Shown piece after piece: positions 7,310 through 15,892 of a stretch of 43,889 bases of DNA. The stretch spans positions 1 to 43,889 of the forward strand of contig CAMWXO010000001.1 of NCBI GenBank assembly GCA_947178245.1, given 5' to 3'. Below the pieces are notes generated by a model. That model did not search any database. It was not told where the DNA came from and saw only the letters and a list, made by a program, of their open reading frames with translations. The translations under genes and the position numbers were made by a program. Numbering within the stretch: position 1 is the first letter of the stretch; each line of letters opens with the position of its first letter. Source of the DNA: an uncultured Porphyromonadaceae bacterium (GTDB lineage Bacteria > Bacteroidota > Bacteroidia > Bacteroidales > Muribaculaceae).

Positions 7310-9322
7310 CTATCGGCTCCCCTGACGTATATTCATGCTGTCGCGGCCGTGCGTCGTGCGCACTTCTATCATAGTGCCTTCGGGCGACAACGGCACATCC
7401 TCCCATATAAGCACATTCACCTCATCGGGAGAAGCCTTTCCAAATTTCCTGCCGTCCACATATAATTCGCCGGCTCCGTCGTTGCTGAATGCCATGATGG
7501 TGGTGGTTTCGCCGCTTCTCGGCTCCCGCTTGCCGGCGATGTGCACGAACTTGTCTGCCTTGTTCCAGTTGGCTTTGTAGAAATAGAAGGCGTCTTTCCG
7601 GGTTTGCCTGTCGTAAGTGACGAGTCCCTTGTCGTTTCTGCCCGGCGTGTCGCCCTCGTCGCGCGAGGCGGCGCAGAAATCAAACATGCACCAGATGAAA
7701 TTGCACCATAGCCAATCTCTCCGGGCGAGTTGCCGGTAGCTCTCGATATGATAATGAGTCTGCCAGTTTTCGGGATGCCGGTGTCCCCAGGGCTCGGGAC
7801 GCACGAGCCCTGCGCTTTGCTGCATCACGCTTCCTCCGGCGCCATACTCGCTCATGCCGATCTTGCGCTCGGGATGAGCCGCATGCTCCTCGTCAAGCCA
7901 CGTGCCAAGCTCTTCCGGGTCGCCGGCATACCAGCCGAAATATTTGTTGAAGGCGATGATGTCGGTGAAGCCATTGAAGTCATCATTCTGATTGCTGGCT
8001 CCCATGGTCATCCTCGAGGGGTCGATGCTGTGGGCGATGCTGTCGAGACGCGTCACCATGTCCGACGGACGGTCGAGCCATCCGGAATTGATCTCATTGA
8101 AAAGGCCCCAGGCGAATACCGACGGATGGTGATGATACTGATAGATCATTTCCTTCAATTGCGTGGTGAGATTCTCGTCGTAGGCCGGGTTGTTGACGTA
8201 GACATTGACGAATGGAATCTCTATCCATGCCGCCAGCCCGGCAGAGTCAAGCATACTGACGAAGGATTCCGACTGGGGATAATGGCTCATTCTCACGGCG
8301 TTGCATCCCATTTCCCTGATTATGTCCACATCCCGGCTATGGTCGGTGAGGGTGAGGGCCGAGGCCCGCTCCGCCACGTCTTCGTGTCGGTTGACGCCGT
8401 TGAGTCTGTAGGGTTTCCCGTTAAGGAAGAAGCCGCCGTCGGCCGTGGCTTCGAAATTACGCAGGCCTACGGGCACTTCGCGTATATCCACTGTGCGCCC
8501 GTCTTGCCTCAGTTCCACTCGCCCGGTGTAGATGTGCGGGTCTGACGTCCCGTTCCATAGTCTTGGCCTGTCGATTTTCACCGGAAGTGAGATCGGGCTG
8601 CCGAAATCTTTTACATCTGTCGTTCCGCTGAATACCACCCTGTCGTCGTCTCTGACTGTGAATTCCACTTCATAGCCGTCGGCAGGAACCGACGCATCGC
8701 CTGAAGAAATATACGCCACTCCCTTGAGCGTGGCTGCCTGTTCGTTCACTTCTTCCGGAAAGAAGAAGACTCCGGGAGAGGCGTGGAAGTCAGGCGCTAT
8801 GCAGACGGGATCCGTGATGATGAGTTCCACGCCCCGCGGCAGTCCGCCGTAGATGTTGAAATCGCCGCATATAGGGGCCACATCCATCGTCGGCGCATTG
8901 CTTACCCTTATCTCAAGCAGACTTTCCTTTCCGGGCGTCAGATAGTCAGTGATCTCGGTCACGAAGGCTGTGTAGCCGCCGCGGTGCTGAGTCACGAAGT
9001 GATTGTCGATAAACACGTCGGCCACCGTCTGCGCCGCGTTCACTTTCAGGAACACTCTCTTGTCTGGTTGCATTAGCCCGGCGGGGAGCATACGCGAATA
9101 GTTGCAGAGTCCCCTGAAATAATTCTTGTCTCCAAACATCGCGTCTTTCCTGTTCCAGGTGTGGGGAAGGGTCACGTCTGAGATTTCATGGGCGGGAGCC
9201 TGAAATCCGTAATGAAAGCGCCATCTGTCGTTGATGGGCAGTGTGTCGCTTCCCTCCGCCGGGAGGGCGGAAAGAAAGCTCAGAATAGCGCCGGCTGCTA
9301 AGAATGCGGGTCTGATTTTCAT
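7310..9322 (-). CDS. Secreted glycoside hydrolase family 2 protein
   Basis: A 670-residue exported GH2 enzyme. The N-terminus (MKIRPAFLAAGAILSFLSALPAEG) is a signal peptide. A jelly-roll sugar-binding domain and an Ig-like domain precede the TIM barrel. The acid/base Glu is in WGLFNEINSGW and the nucleophile Glu in GMSEYGAGG. GYTAFVTEITDYL and GLRNFEATADGGFFLNGKPYRLNGVNRHED are family landmarks (the second is quoted in two adjoining parts: GLRNFEATADGG and FFLNGKPYRLNGVNRHED). I chose the start at 9322 because the upstream in-frame ATG at 9367 lies inside the promoter box. It reads toward the sugar-acid cluster and could supply its sugar, but GH2 covers beta-galactosidase, beta-mannosidase, beta-glucuronidase and others, so the linkage is open. 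It lacks the long C-terminal modules of the GH2 protein at 19757. Confidence 0.88.
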   Translation of the reverse strand: MKIRPAFLAAGAILSFLSALPAEGSDTLPINDRWRFHYGFQAPAHEISDVTLPHTWNRKDAMFGDKNYFRGLCNYSRMLPAGLMQPDKRVFLKVNAAQTVADVFIDNHFVTQHRGGYTAFVTEITDYLTPGKESLLEIRVSNAPTMDVAPICGDFNIYGGLPRGVELIITDPVCIAPDFHASPGVFFFPEEVNEQAATLKGVAYISSGDASVPADGYEVEFTVRDDDRVVFSGTTDVKDFGSPISLPVKIDRPRLWNGTSDPHIYTGRVELRQDGRTVDIREVPVGLRNFEATADGGFFLNGKPYRLNGVNRHEDVAERASALTLTDHSRDVDIIREMGCNAVRMSHYPQSESFVSMLDSAGLAAWIEIPFVNVYVNNPAYDENLTTQLKEMIYQYHHHPSVFAWGLFNEINSGWLDRPSDMVTRLDSIAHSIDPSRMTMGASNQNDDFNGFTDIIAFNKYFGWYAGDPEELGTWLDEEHAAHPERKIGMSEYGAGGSVMQQSAGLVRPEPWGHRHPENWQTHYHIESYRQLARRDWLWCNFIWCMFDFCAASRDEGDTPGRNDKGLVTYDRQTRKDAFYFYKANWNKADKFVHIAGKREPRSGETTTIMAFSNDGAGELYVDGRKFGKASPDEVNVLIWEDVPLSPEGTMIEVRTTHGRDSMNIRQGSR

Positions 9323-9364
9323 GGTGAATAAGGTCTTAGGGTTTATAGGTGGATGATTATAAGG

Positions 9365-9372
9365 CAAAATTA
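9365..9372 (-). promoter_or_regulatory. -7 box for the GH2 gene
   Basis: On the - strand the sequence is TAATTTTG, a perfect TAnnTTTG match, 43 bases upstream of the chosen ATG at 9322. No clear TTTG stands at -33. Together with the box at 9425-9432 it makes this a divergent promoter region. Confidence 0.6.
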
Positions 9373-9401
9373 CATAAATTTTTTTATATCCGGAACTTTT
9401 G

Positions 9402-9432
9402 TTGGAAAATTCGATTTTTATTTCTATTTTTG
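9402..9432 (+). promoter_or_regulatory. Promoter of the GH13 lipoprotein gene
   Basis: TTG at 9402-9404 and TATTTTTG at 9425-9432 are separated by 20 bases, the spacing of Bacteroidota sigma-ABfr promoters. Transcription would start near 9439, about 44 bases before the ATG at 9483, which supports that start over the in-frame ATG at 9399. Confidence 0.7.
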
Positions 9433-9482
9433 CATCAAAATCTAAAAATATTCAACTGAAACATCACATTAACCTTATCAAA

Positions 9483-10910
9483 ATGAAAAGAATACTGCCT
9501 GCGTTCGCACTCATCGGCGCTCTTGCCCTTTCCTCATGTGCGGGGAAAGGAGCCGCAAAAATTGCAGAATATCAGGAGAGGGACTCCACGTATACCAATG
9601 TGCAGCATCCCGACTGGAGCCGCAATGCGGTGATCTATGAAGTCAATCTGCGTCAATATTCCGACGACGGCAAGGTGACGTCTTTTCAGAAGCACCTCCC
9701 GCGCCTGAAAGACCTCGGCGTCGATATCCTCTGGATGATGCCGGTGCATCCGATCAGCAAGCAAGACCGCAAGGGCACCCTCGGAAGTTACTATTCCGTG
9801 GCTGACTATGAGGCGTTCAATCCTGAATTCGGAACGATTGATGAGTTTAAGGAGATGGTGAAAGATGCCCACGGTAAGGGGATGAAGGTGATACTCGACT
9901 GGGTGCCCAACCATTCCGGACGCGACAACAAGTGGGTCACCGAGCATCCCGACTGGTATGAGACCGACTCGCTCGGGAATATGAAAGGGGTCTATGACTG
10001 GACAGATGTCTACGTGTTTGATTATTCCAATCCCGAGATGCGTAAGGGTATGATCGACGCCATGAAATTCTGGCTCGCCGAAGTGGGGGTGGATGGTTTC
10101 CGCTGCGATGTGGCGGGAGAGGTTCCCACCGATTTCTGGGATGAGGCCCGTCCGCAGCTGGAGGCTGTGAAGCCCGAACTGTTCATGCTGGCCGAGGCAA
10201 GCATGCCTGAGCTCCAGAAGAACGGTTTCGATATGGGCTATAACTGGCCGATGAAAGACCTCTTCAGCGAGATCGCCGCAACTTCCGGCCAATACTCATT
10301 CAAGGGTAGCGACGGAAAGGTCAGGGAGTTTCCCGAAAAGCATGCCGTGGCTATCCCCGAACTTGTGGCTGAGCAGGCAAAAGGCTATCCGAAAGATACA
10401 TATCTCATGAATATGGTGACCAACCACGATCTCAACTCATGGGAGGGGACGGAGTTCGACCGTCTCGGAAACCTGACGGATGCCTTCGCGGTGCTCTCCT
10501 ACACTCTCCCCGGAATGCCTATGATCTATACCGGTCAGGAGACCGGTATGAACCGCGCCTTCCAGTTCTTTGAGAAAGACAACGCTCCGCAGTGGGAGCC
10601 GCGCAATGAATACTTCACTTTCTATCAGAAACTCAATGCCCTGAAGCACTCTCAGAAGGCACTTGCGGCCGGCATGGAGGGAGGCGACCTCAAGACATAT
10701 AAAACCACAAGCCCCGATCTGCTCGCTTTCTCGCGTGAGAAGGATGGATCAGAAATTGTGGTGATGGTCAATCTCGGCAACGAGGAAAAGGCCGTGGAAT
10801 GGCTCGGCGACAAGCCCAACGTGTCGGGAATGAAAGACTATTTCCGCGACGAGCCTGCCGATCTTCCCGATTCTCTCGAACCCGGAGAGTATCTGGTAAT
10901 GGTCAGATAA
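9483..10910 (+). CDS. GH13 alpha-amylase family lipoprotein
   Basis: An alpha-glucan-active enzyme of the GH13 family (475 residues) anchored as a lipoprotein: the signal peptide ends in ALSSC, with Cys19 as the lipidated residue. The four GH13 regions are present: DWVPNH (139-144), GFRCDVA with the nucleophile Asp209, LAEAS with the acid/base Glu238, and TNHD ending in Asp316. A short all-beta C-domain follows (about 400-475). The compact size and the NAVIYEVNLRQYS start are typical of neopullulanase/maltogenic-type surface enzymes of Bacteroidota, although no susCD pair is nearby. The exact linkage preference cannot be read from the sequence. It has its own promoter and is transcribed divergently from the GH2 gene. 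Confidence 0.92.
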   Translation: MKRILPAFALIGALALSSCAGKGAAKIAEYQERDSTYTNVQHPDWSRNAVIYEVNLRQYSDDGKVTSFQKHLPRLKDLGVDILWMMPVHPISKQDRKGTLGSYYSVADYEAFNPEFGTIDEFKEMVKDAHGKGMKVILDWVPNHSGRDNKWVTEHPDWYETDSLGNMKGVYDWTDVYVFDYSNPEMRKGMIDAMKFWLAEVGVDGFRCDVAGEVPTDFWDEARPQLEAVKPELFMLAEASMPELQKNGFDMGYNWPMKDLFSEIAATSGQYSFKGSDGKVREFPEKHAVAIPELVAEQAKGYPKDTYLMNMVTNHDLNSWEGTEFDRLGNLTDAFAVLSYTLPGMPMIYTGQETGMNRAFQFFEKDNAPQWEPRNEYFTFYQKLNALKHSQKALAAGMEGGDLKTYKTTSPDLLAFSREKDGSEIVVMVNLGNEEKAVEWLGDKPNVSGMKDYFRDEPADLPDSLEPGEYLVMVR

Positions 10911-10923
10911 AAGAAAACGGACT

Positions 10924-10994
10924 AATTCCCAATCAGCTGCGCTCAAGCTGAAGATATTCTCAATTCCCAATTCTCAATTCTCAATTCTCAATTA
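10924..10994. repeat. Intergenic repeat, AATTCCC/AATTCTC type with AGCT hairpin
   Basis: AATTCCCAATC is followed by a short hairpin (CAGCT...AGCTG around CGCTCA), then four further AATTCTC/AATTCCC heptamer-like units running up to the ATG of the next gene. The same ingredients in reverse orientation (TTAGCTTGAGCGAAGCTAA plus GAGAATTGGGAATT units) occur at 38522-38746, so this is a dispersed element family. It fills nearly all of the gap between the GH13 and SDR genes. Confidence 0.8.
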
Positions 10995-11897
10995 ATGAAG
11001 ATTCTGCTTACCGGAGCATCCGGCTTGCTGGGCAGATACCTCCTGCCCATGCTGCGCGCCGACAGCGACGTGAAGACTCTGCAGCGCCGAGGCGCAGACT
11101 TCTGCTGCGACCTTGCGGAAGACGTGCCGCAGTTGGGTGGGGAACGCTTCGATATGGTGATACATGCTGCCGGATCTTTCGATGAATCCGAGGCTTTTCG
11201 TGTAAACTACGATGGCACGGCACACCTGCTCGAGGCGCTTGAGGCGCATCATCCGCGGCAGATAATCTTTCTGTCCTCATGGGAGGTATATAGTCCGGAC
11301 GCGGGTGAAAATGTGGAGGAGACGCATCAGACATGGGCTTCATCCAAGGTGGGGCAATCGAAAGCCCGTGCCGAGCAGTTGCTTGCCGGATGGTGTGCCG
11401 AAAGAAATGTGACGCTCACCATCCTGCGCCCGGCCAGAATGATGGGAAAAGGAGTGAAGGGTGAGATGCGTACGCTCTTCAATGATGTGGCGACCGGCCG
11501 CTACATCCATGTGCGCGGCAATGATGCGCGTCTTAGTCTTGTATGTGCTCTCGATGTGGCCAAGGCTATAAAAAACCTCGGTTTCATCGGAGGAATTTAC
11601 AATGTGGCCGACGATGCTCCATCCCGTTGGATAGATCTTGCCGAGGCCATGAGCGCCAATTGCGGAGCCATGAAGAGGCAGACTTTCCTTCCGGAGAAAT
11701 GGGCGGATGCGGCCTGGAGGTTCACTCCGTGGCTGCCGGCCGTGAAGGCTTCGCTCTCACCTGATGTCCGCGCGCGTCGCTCCAAGAGCCTCACGCTCTC
11801 GTCAGGGGCCCTGAAGGAAGTCCTGCCGCAATGGATGGCGTTCCCCACAGTAGACGTTGTCAGTCGCACGGATAAGGATTACCCTTACGAAGATTGA
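10995..11897 (+). CDS. NAD-dependent epimerase/dehydratase (extended SDR) lacking the catalytic Tyr
   Basis: A 300-residue extended short-chain dehydrogenase/reductase. The dinucleotide motif GASGLLG is at residues 7-13, HAAG at 57-60 and the SSWEVYS strand at 94-100. The usual YxxxK catalytic pair is not intact: the Lys is in VGQSK (Lys123), but the Tyr position is Val119, and the other possible register (WASSK) has Trp. DxARLSLVCALDVAKA and GGIYNVADD match the substrate-side motifs of nucleotide-sugar epimerases. It precedes an MptE-like gene by 34 bases, suggesting a cell-surface or glycan role. It may bind a nucleotide-sugar or NAD without normal redox catalysis. Confidence 0.8.
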   Translation: MKILLTGASGLLGRYLLPMLRADSDVKTLQRRGADFCCDLAEDVPQLGGERFDMVIHAAGSFDESEAFRVNYDGTAHLLEALEAHHPRQIIFLSSWEVYSPDAGENVEETHQTWASSKVGQSKARAEQLLAGWCAERNVTLTILRPARMMGKGVKGEMRTLFNDVATGRYIHVRGNDARLSLVCALDVAKAIKNLGFIGGIYNVADDAPSRWIDLAEAMSANCGAMKRQTFLPEKWADAAWRFTPWLPAVKASLSPDVRARRSKSLTLSSGALKEVLPQWMAFPTVDVVSRTDKDYPYED

Positions 11898-11931
11898 AGT
11901 TGAATCCAAAATATTGTATCTGCAGGTGAAC

Positions 11932-12765
11932 ATGATATTGAATTTCCTCGATGGAATCGCATCTTTCGGTAAGGTGATGCTGCGTTCCGGCCGGCCTTCC
12001 GCGGCCGGAAAGGTAAAGGACGGGAGCCTTATAATCATGGGCAACGGGCCGTCGTTGCGGCAGACTATCGCCGACCACGGCGACCTGCTGAGGTCTTCGG
12101 CTGCATTGGCTGTGAATTTCGCTGCCAACGCCCCCGAATTTCCCGATCTGAAGCCCTGCCTCTACGTGCTCGCCGACCCTCATTTCTTCAAGGGGATGCA
12201 GACCGATCCGAATGTGGAGCGGCTTTGGAAGAATCTGTCGGCAGTGACGTGGCCGATGACGCTGTTCGTGCCGTGCAAGTCAAAAATTCCCGAATTCATC
12301 GGAGAAAATCGATATATATCCGTAAAGAAGTTCAATCTCACTCCGGGCGAGGGAAGCCCCTGCCTCGTGCACTGGCTCTATCGCCGTGGCCTTGCGATGC
12401 CCCGGCCGCGCAATGTGCTCATCGCCGCCATAATGGTGGCCCTGCGCGAAGGCTACCGTGATATCCGGATAGTCGGGGCTGACCACACGTGGAGCCGCGA
12501 CCTCTGGGTGGATGATGAAAACCGGGTGATATCGGTGCAGCCGCATTTCTATAAGGACAACGAGAAGGAGCATGAGCGTGTGGCTAAGGAATATGCCGGC
12601 TATCATCTGCATCATATCCTCAATAGCCTCACGATTGCCTTCCGCTCCTATCATCATATCGCGGAGTATGCCGCCTCGATCGGCGCCCGTATCGTAAACT
12701 GCACGCCCGGAAGCTTCATCGATGCCTTCCCCCGCTCATCGCTTCAGTCTAAATATTCAGAATGA
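11932..12765 (+). CDS. MptE/DUF115-like Rossmann-fold protein, probable surface-glycan role
   Basis: A 277-residue protein without clear membrane segments. SLIIMGNGPSLRQTI near the N-terminus is the signature of the DUF115/6-hydroxymethylpterin pyrophosphokinase MptE-like fold. That fold is also found in Maf-type flagellin-modification proteins and putative sugar transferases. VLADPHFF, GEGSPCLVHWLY and IVGADHTWSRDLWVDDENRV are other conserved-looking blocks. I start at the ATG at 11932, which has AGGTG just upstream; the earlier in-frame ATG at 11857 would overlap the SDR gene. A second ATG follows the stop by one base (nhaC). I cannot name its substrate; the SDR partner hints at envelope polysaccharide or glycoprotein assembly. 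Confidence 0.6.
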   Translation: MILNFLDGIASFGKVMLRSGRPSAAGKVKDGSLIIMGNGPSLRQTIADHGDLLRSSAALAVNFAANAPEFPDLKPCLYVLADPHFFKGMQTDPNVERLWKNLSAVTWPMTLFVPCKSKIPEFIGENRYISVKKFNLTPGEGSPCLVHWLYRRGLAMPRPRNVLIAAIMVALREGYRDIRIVGADHTWSRDLWVDDENRVISVQPHFYKDNEKEHERVAKEYAGYHLHHILNSLTIAFRSYHHIAEYAASIGARIVNCTPGSFIDAFPRSSLQSKYSE

Positions 12766-12766
12766 C

Positions 12767-14068
12767 ATGCCCGAGAAGATTTCCGCGTCAAGGGGCCTCA
12801 TAGCCCTCTCGCCCATGGTGGTGTTTCTGCTGCTGTATGTGTTTATCTCCGCATTGATCGGAGATTTTTATAAGATACCCATATCAGTGGCGCTGCTGGC
12901 GGCCTCTTTCTGGGCCATATTCATCTACAGGGGCAGAAGCCTCCGCCGGCGCATAGAGACATTCTCATCGGCTGCCGCCGACAGCGACATCATCTATATG
13001 ATATGGATCTTTGTGCTTGCTGGAGCATTCGCTTCCGTAGCCAAAGAAATCGGAGCCGTTGATGCCACGGTCAAGTTCACGCTCGGGATATTTCCCGCCG
13101 AGTATATAGTGCCGACGCTCTTTGTGGCGGCATGCCTGATATCGTTCAGCATCGGCACCTCGGTGGGCACCGTGGTGGCTCTCACGCCGCTCGCGGCGCA
13201 GCTGGCGAGCGCCGAAGGTGGCAATGTGCCCTTTTTCGTGGCCGTGGTGCTGGGCGGAGCCTTTTTCGGAGATAATCTCTCGTTTATCTCCGACACCACT
13301 ATCGCCGCCACCCGCTCGCAGGGATGCAAGATGCAGGACAAGTTCAGGGTGAATCTCTGGATAGCCCTTCCGGCTGCACTCGGAACACTGCTCTGCTATA
13401 TATTCATAGTGCCCGAGGTTCCCGTGGCCTCCGCTCCGGAGGCCGGCGATCCGCTCCTCATGCTGCCCTATCTCGTGGTGATAGTGACGGCTGTGATAGG
13501 AATAAACGTGACACTCGTGCTGACGGCGGGCATCGCCACAGCCTTCGCTCTCGGCCTCGTCAGGGGTGTCAGTGCGCTGGATCTCGCAGCCTTTATGGGT
13601 CTGGGTATCGACGGGATGAGCGACCTCATCATCATCACCCTGCTTGCCTCCGGAATGCTCGGCGTGATAAAGGCCTGCGGAGGCATAGATTTCCTGCTGC
13701 GCATACTGACAGGCCGCATCTCAGGGCTCAGGGGAGCCCAGGCCACTCTTGCCCTGCTTGTGGGGATAGTGAATCTATGCACGGCCAACAATACCGTGGC
13801 CATCATCACCGTCGGCGGCCTTGCCCGCGACATATCGCAACGCTTCGGCATCGATCCCCGCAAGAGCGCTTCGGTGCTCGACACGGCATCGTGCGTGGTG
13901 CAGTGTCTCATCCCTTATGGCGCGCAGACTCTGCTCGCCACTTCTCTCGCAGGCATTTCTCCGGCGGCTCCTTTCCGCTATCTCTACTATCCCTGGGCGC
14001 TTGCTTTCGTGCTGATCCTCTCTATCGTGTTTCTCTTCCCGCGCCGGTATTCCCGCCGGGGAGAATGA
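12767..14068 (+). CDS. nhaC: NhaC-family Na+/H+ antiporter
   Basis: An inner-membrane transporter of 433 residues with about 11-12 hydrophobic segments. Family landmarks include SFSIGTSVGTVVALTPLA, GAFFGDNLSFISDTTIAA, with the charged Asp residues typical of the NhaC ion pathway, and LCTANNTVAIITVG in the second half. It probably exchanges Na+ for H+, though relatives exchange malate/lactate or other ions. The ATG at 12767 follows the stop of the preceding gene by one base, so the two are translationally coupled. The earlier in-frame ATG at 12722 lies inside that gene and is less likely. It converges with the HAD gene with only 5 bases between, so the transcripts overlap at their ends. Confidence 0.9.
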   Translation: MPEKISASRGLIALSPMVVFLLLYVFISALIGDFYKIPISVALLAASFWAIFIYRGRSLRRRIETFSSAAADSDIIYMIWIFVLAGAFASVAKEIGAVDATVKFTLGIFPAEYIVPTLFVAACLISFSIGTSVGTVVALTPLAAQLASAEGGNVPFFVAVVLGGAFFGDNLSFISDTTIAATRSQGCKMQDKFRVNLWIALPAALGTLLCYIFIVPEVPVASAPEAGDPLLMLPYLVVIVTAVIGINVTLVLTAGIATAFALGLVRGVSALDLAAFMGLGIDGMSDLIIITLLASGMLGVIKACGGIDFLLRILTGRISGLRGAQATLALLVGIVNLCTANNTVAIITVGGLARDISQRFGIDPRKSASVLDTASCVVQCLIPYGAQTLLATSLAGISPAAPFRYLYYPWALAFVLILSIVFLFPRRYSRRGE

Positions 14069-14073
14069 GCGAT

Positions 14074-14739
14074 TCAAGCCTCCGGCGATGCCAGATAGCG
14101 CGTGGTGCCTATGTGCCGGAAGAGTTCGGCGGTCTTTCTTGCCGGATTGGCGAGAATGGTGTATTTAGGATACTCCATTGCGGTGGGAAGATCTTCGGTA
14201 TTATCCGTGATGAATGATTCGAGCCGCAGATCGCGTTCCCGCATCATTTTCTGTATCTCTTCAAGTTTGGTCTGCCCCTTTATCTCGGTGTAGTCATCGA
14301 AGTCGTCGGTGAAGGGGGTGGCTATTGCCCCGTCGTAGCCAAGTTTCCTGCTCAGGGGCAGCGCATACTCCTCGGGTGCGGCCGTGGCGATGTATACGTC
14401 GCATCCGCGACCCAGGCGCGAATCGGTGTAGGCCTTCACGAGCGGACTGAGTTTGGCGGCAATGTCGCCGGCGGTGGCTTCCCAGTCTTCTTCAGTGAAG
14501 TTGCACCGCGCTTCTTTCGTGAGTTGCCATTTCACACGCAGCGGGTTCTTGAGGCGCATTGTTCCCAGGGCCATCCACCACAGGGCCCGCAATGCCGGGA
14601 GCGGAGCGTGGCGCTTCAGAAGCGTGGGGATGAGCCTGCGCCTGAAGACGCGCATCGAATCGGTCTTTATCAGGGTGTAGTCGAGCGTTACGAATGTGGC
14701 GCCTTTCAGAGTGTTCTGTAGTCTTTCGTCCATGTGCAT
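14074..14739 (-). CDS. HAD-like protein with substituted nucleophile
   Basis: A 221-residue haloacid-dehalogenase-fold protein. Motif I reads TLDYTLIKTDS, where phosphatases have DxDGTLxxTDS: the first Asp, the phosphorylated nucleophile, is Thr18, while the second Asp (Asp20) remains. Motif II is IATAAPE, the motif III Lys is in IKGQTK, and motif IV is ITDNTED. The helical cap lies between about 30 and 110. Without the nucleophile, normal phosphotransfer is unlikely, so it may be a binding protein or have lost activity. It lies 21 bases downstream of the GT2 gene, suggesting a joint role in glycan assembly. The start may be Met1 (14739) or Met3 (14733). Confidence 0.8.
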   Translation of the reverse strand: MHMDERLQNTLKGATFVTLDYTLIKTDSMRVFRRRLIPTLLKRHAPLPALRALWWMALGTMRLKNPLRVKWQLTKEARCNFTEEDWEATAGDIAAKLSPLVKAYTDSRLGRGCDVYIATAAPEEYALPLSRKLGYDGAIATPFTDDFDDYTEIKGQTKLEEIQKMMRERDLRLESFITDNTEDLPTAMEYPKYTILANPARKTAELFRHIGTTRYLASPEA

Positions 14740-14760
14740 CGTGTCAGTGTGGGTGTCAGG

Positions 14761-15738
14761 TTATTTTGGAGATAACCTTGATATAAGTCTGATAGCCGGC
14801 GTCCCCAAATAGGATATCAGGGCGCCGATTTTATTCTTTATTCTCACTTCGGGATCAGCCAGTATTCCGCTTCGCAGGTCGCGTATCACGCTCAGGCAGC
14901 GTCGCTCCTGCTCCGGATTGCCAACGCCATGCCTTATCATCTCCACCAGCATGTTGTAGTGCGCGCTGAAGCGGCGGTCGCGTGCCGCACGCAGCAGATG
15001 AGCGTCGCGGCCGCTGAAATGCCGCTCTATGCGGTCGGTCACGTCAAGCACGTCGAGCCGGGATGCGCTCCAGCTGTTCATGAAGCTGCCCGGAGTGTCG
15101 CGGTAGAGACATGTCACGGCATCCGTCACGCATATTTCCCCGGCTCGCTCGAAAGCCCGGTAGAAGAAATCGAGATCTTCATAGCGGCAATCGCGGAATC
15201 GCGGGGCTCCGGAGCCCCGCAAGACATCGTGCGCGTAGAGGATGCCGCCGGGATAATTGAATATACGCTTCTGGTAGAGACCTCTGCGTATGGCTTCGTC
15301 GGAAGGCGCGACCTCATGCTTTGCCGTGGCAGAGTCCTTTCCCGTCCATTCGCGGCAAAGTCTTTCGGGGTCTGACGTGCGCAGATATCTTCCTGCCACG
15401 ATTGCGGCTCCTGTCTCGTCATGGAGGCGGAGCATGACGGCAAGTGAATCGGGCGGCAGCATGTCGTCGGCGTCGAGAAATGTCAGCAGGTCTCCGCTTG
15501 ATTCTTCAATGCCTCGGTTGCGGGCTGCCGAGACTCCGGCATTAACCTGCTGCACGAGCCTGAAGCGTGGGTCGCCCGCGCAGTATCGGCGGCATATCTC
15601 GGCCGAATCATCGGTGGAGCCGTCGTCTATCATGATGGCTTCGAAATCGGTGTGGGTCTGTGCGCCAAGCGAATCAAGCGTAGAGCCAATCCACTTCGCG
15701 GCATTCCATACAGGTATCACAACAGAAATCTTGCTCAT
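14761..15738 (-). CDS. Family 2 glycosyltransferase
   Basis: A 325-residue cytoplasmic GT-A glycosyltransferase that would add a sugar from a nucleotide donor to a surface-glycan acceptor. Motifs: ISVVIPVWNAAKWI at the start, IDDGSTDDSAE for nucleotide binding, AGVSAARNRGIEESSGD, and LDADDM for metal binding (the DXD site). YEDLDFFYRAF carries the likely catalytic base in the ED pair. No membrane helix is apparent; the C-terminus is basic. The HAD gene follows and a clear promoter precedes it. The acceptor and sugar are not predictable. Confidence 0.9.
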   Translation of the reverse strand: MSKISVVIPVWNAAKWIGSTLDSLGAQTHTDFEAIMIDDGSTDDSAEICRRYCAGDPRFRLVQQVNAGVSAARNRGIEESSGDLLTFLDADDMLPPDSLAVMLRLHDETGAAIVAGRYLRTSDPERLCREWTGKDSATAKHEVAPSDEAIRRGLYQKRIFNYPGGILYAHDVLRGSGAPRFRDCRYEDLDFFYRAFERAGEICVTDAVTCLYRDTPGSFMNSWSASRLDVLDVTDRIERHFSGRDAHLLRAARDRRFSAHYNMLVEMIRHGVGNPEQERRCLSVIRDLRSGILADPEVRIKNKIGALISYLGTPAIRLISRLSPK

Positions 15739-15759
15739 CTCTCCGATAATTTTTCAGTG

Positions 15760-15791
15760 CAAAATTACTGTAAAAAAACCTAACTGCCAAA
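15760..15791 (-). promoter_or_regulatory. Promoter of the GT2-HAD operon
   Basis: On the - strand TTTG (plus-strand CAAA at 15788-15791) is followed 20 bases later by TAATTTTG (CAAAATTA at 15760-15767), a complete -33/-7 pair. The ATG at 15738 is 22 bases from the -7 box. Confidence 0.75.
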
Positions 15792-15892
15792 TATTTCGCT
15801 GTGGTCAGCAGCGAAAGTGCCAAAAAAATATTTGTGTCATTAAAACATTTTTATTCTTTTATGTGTTATAATTACACAAACATGAACGAAGT

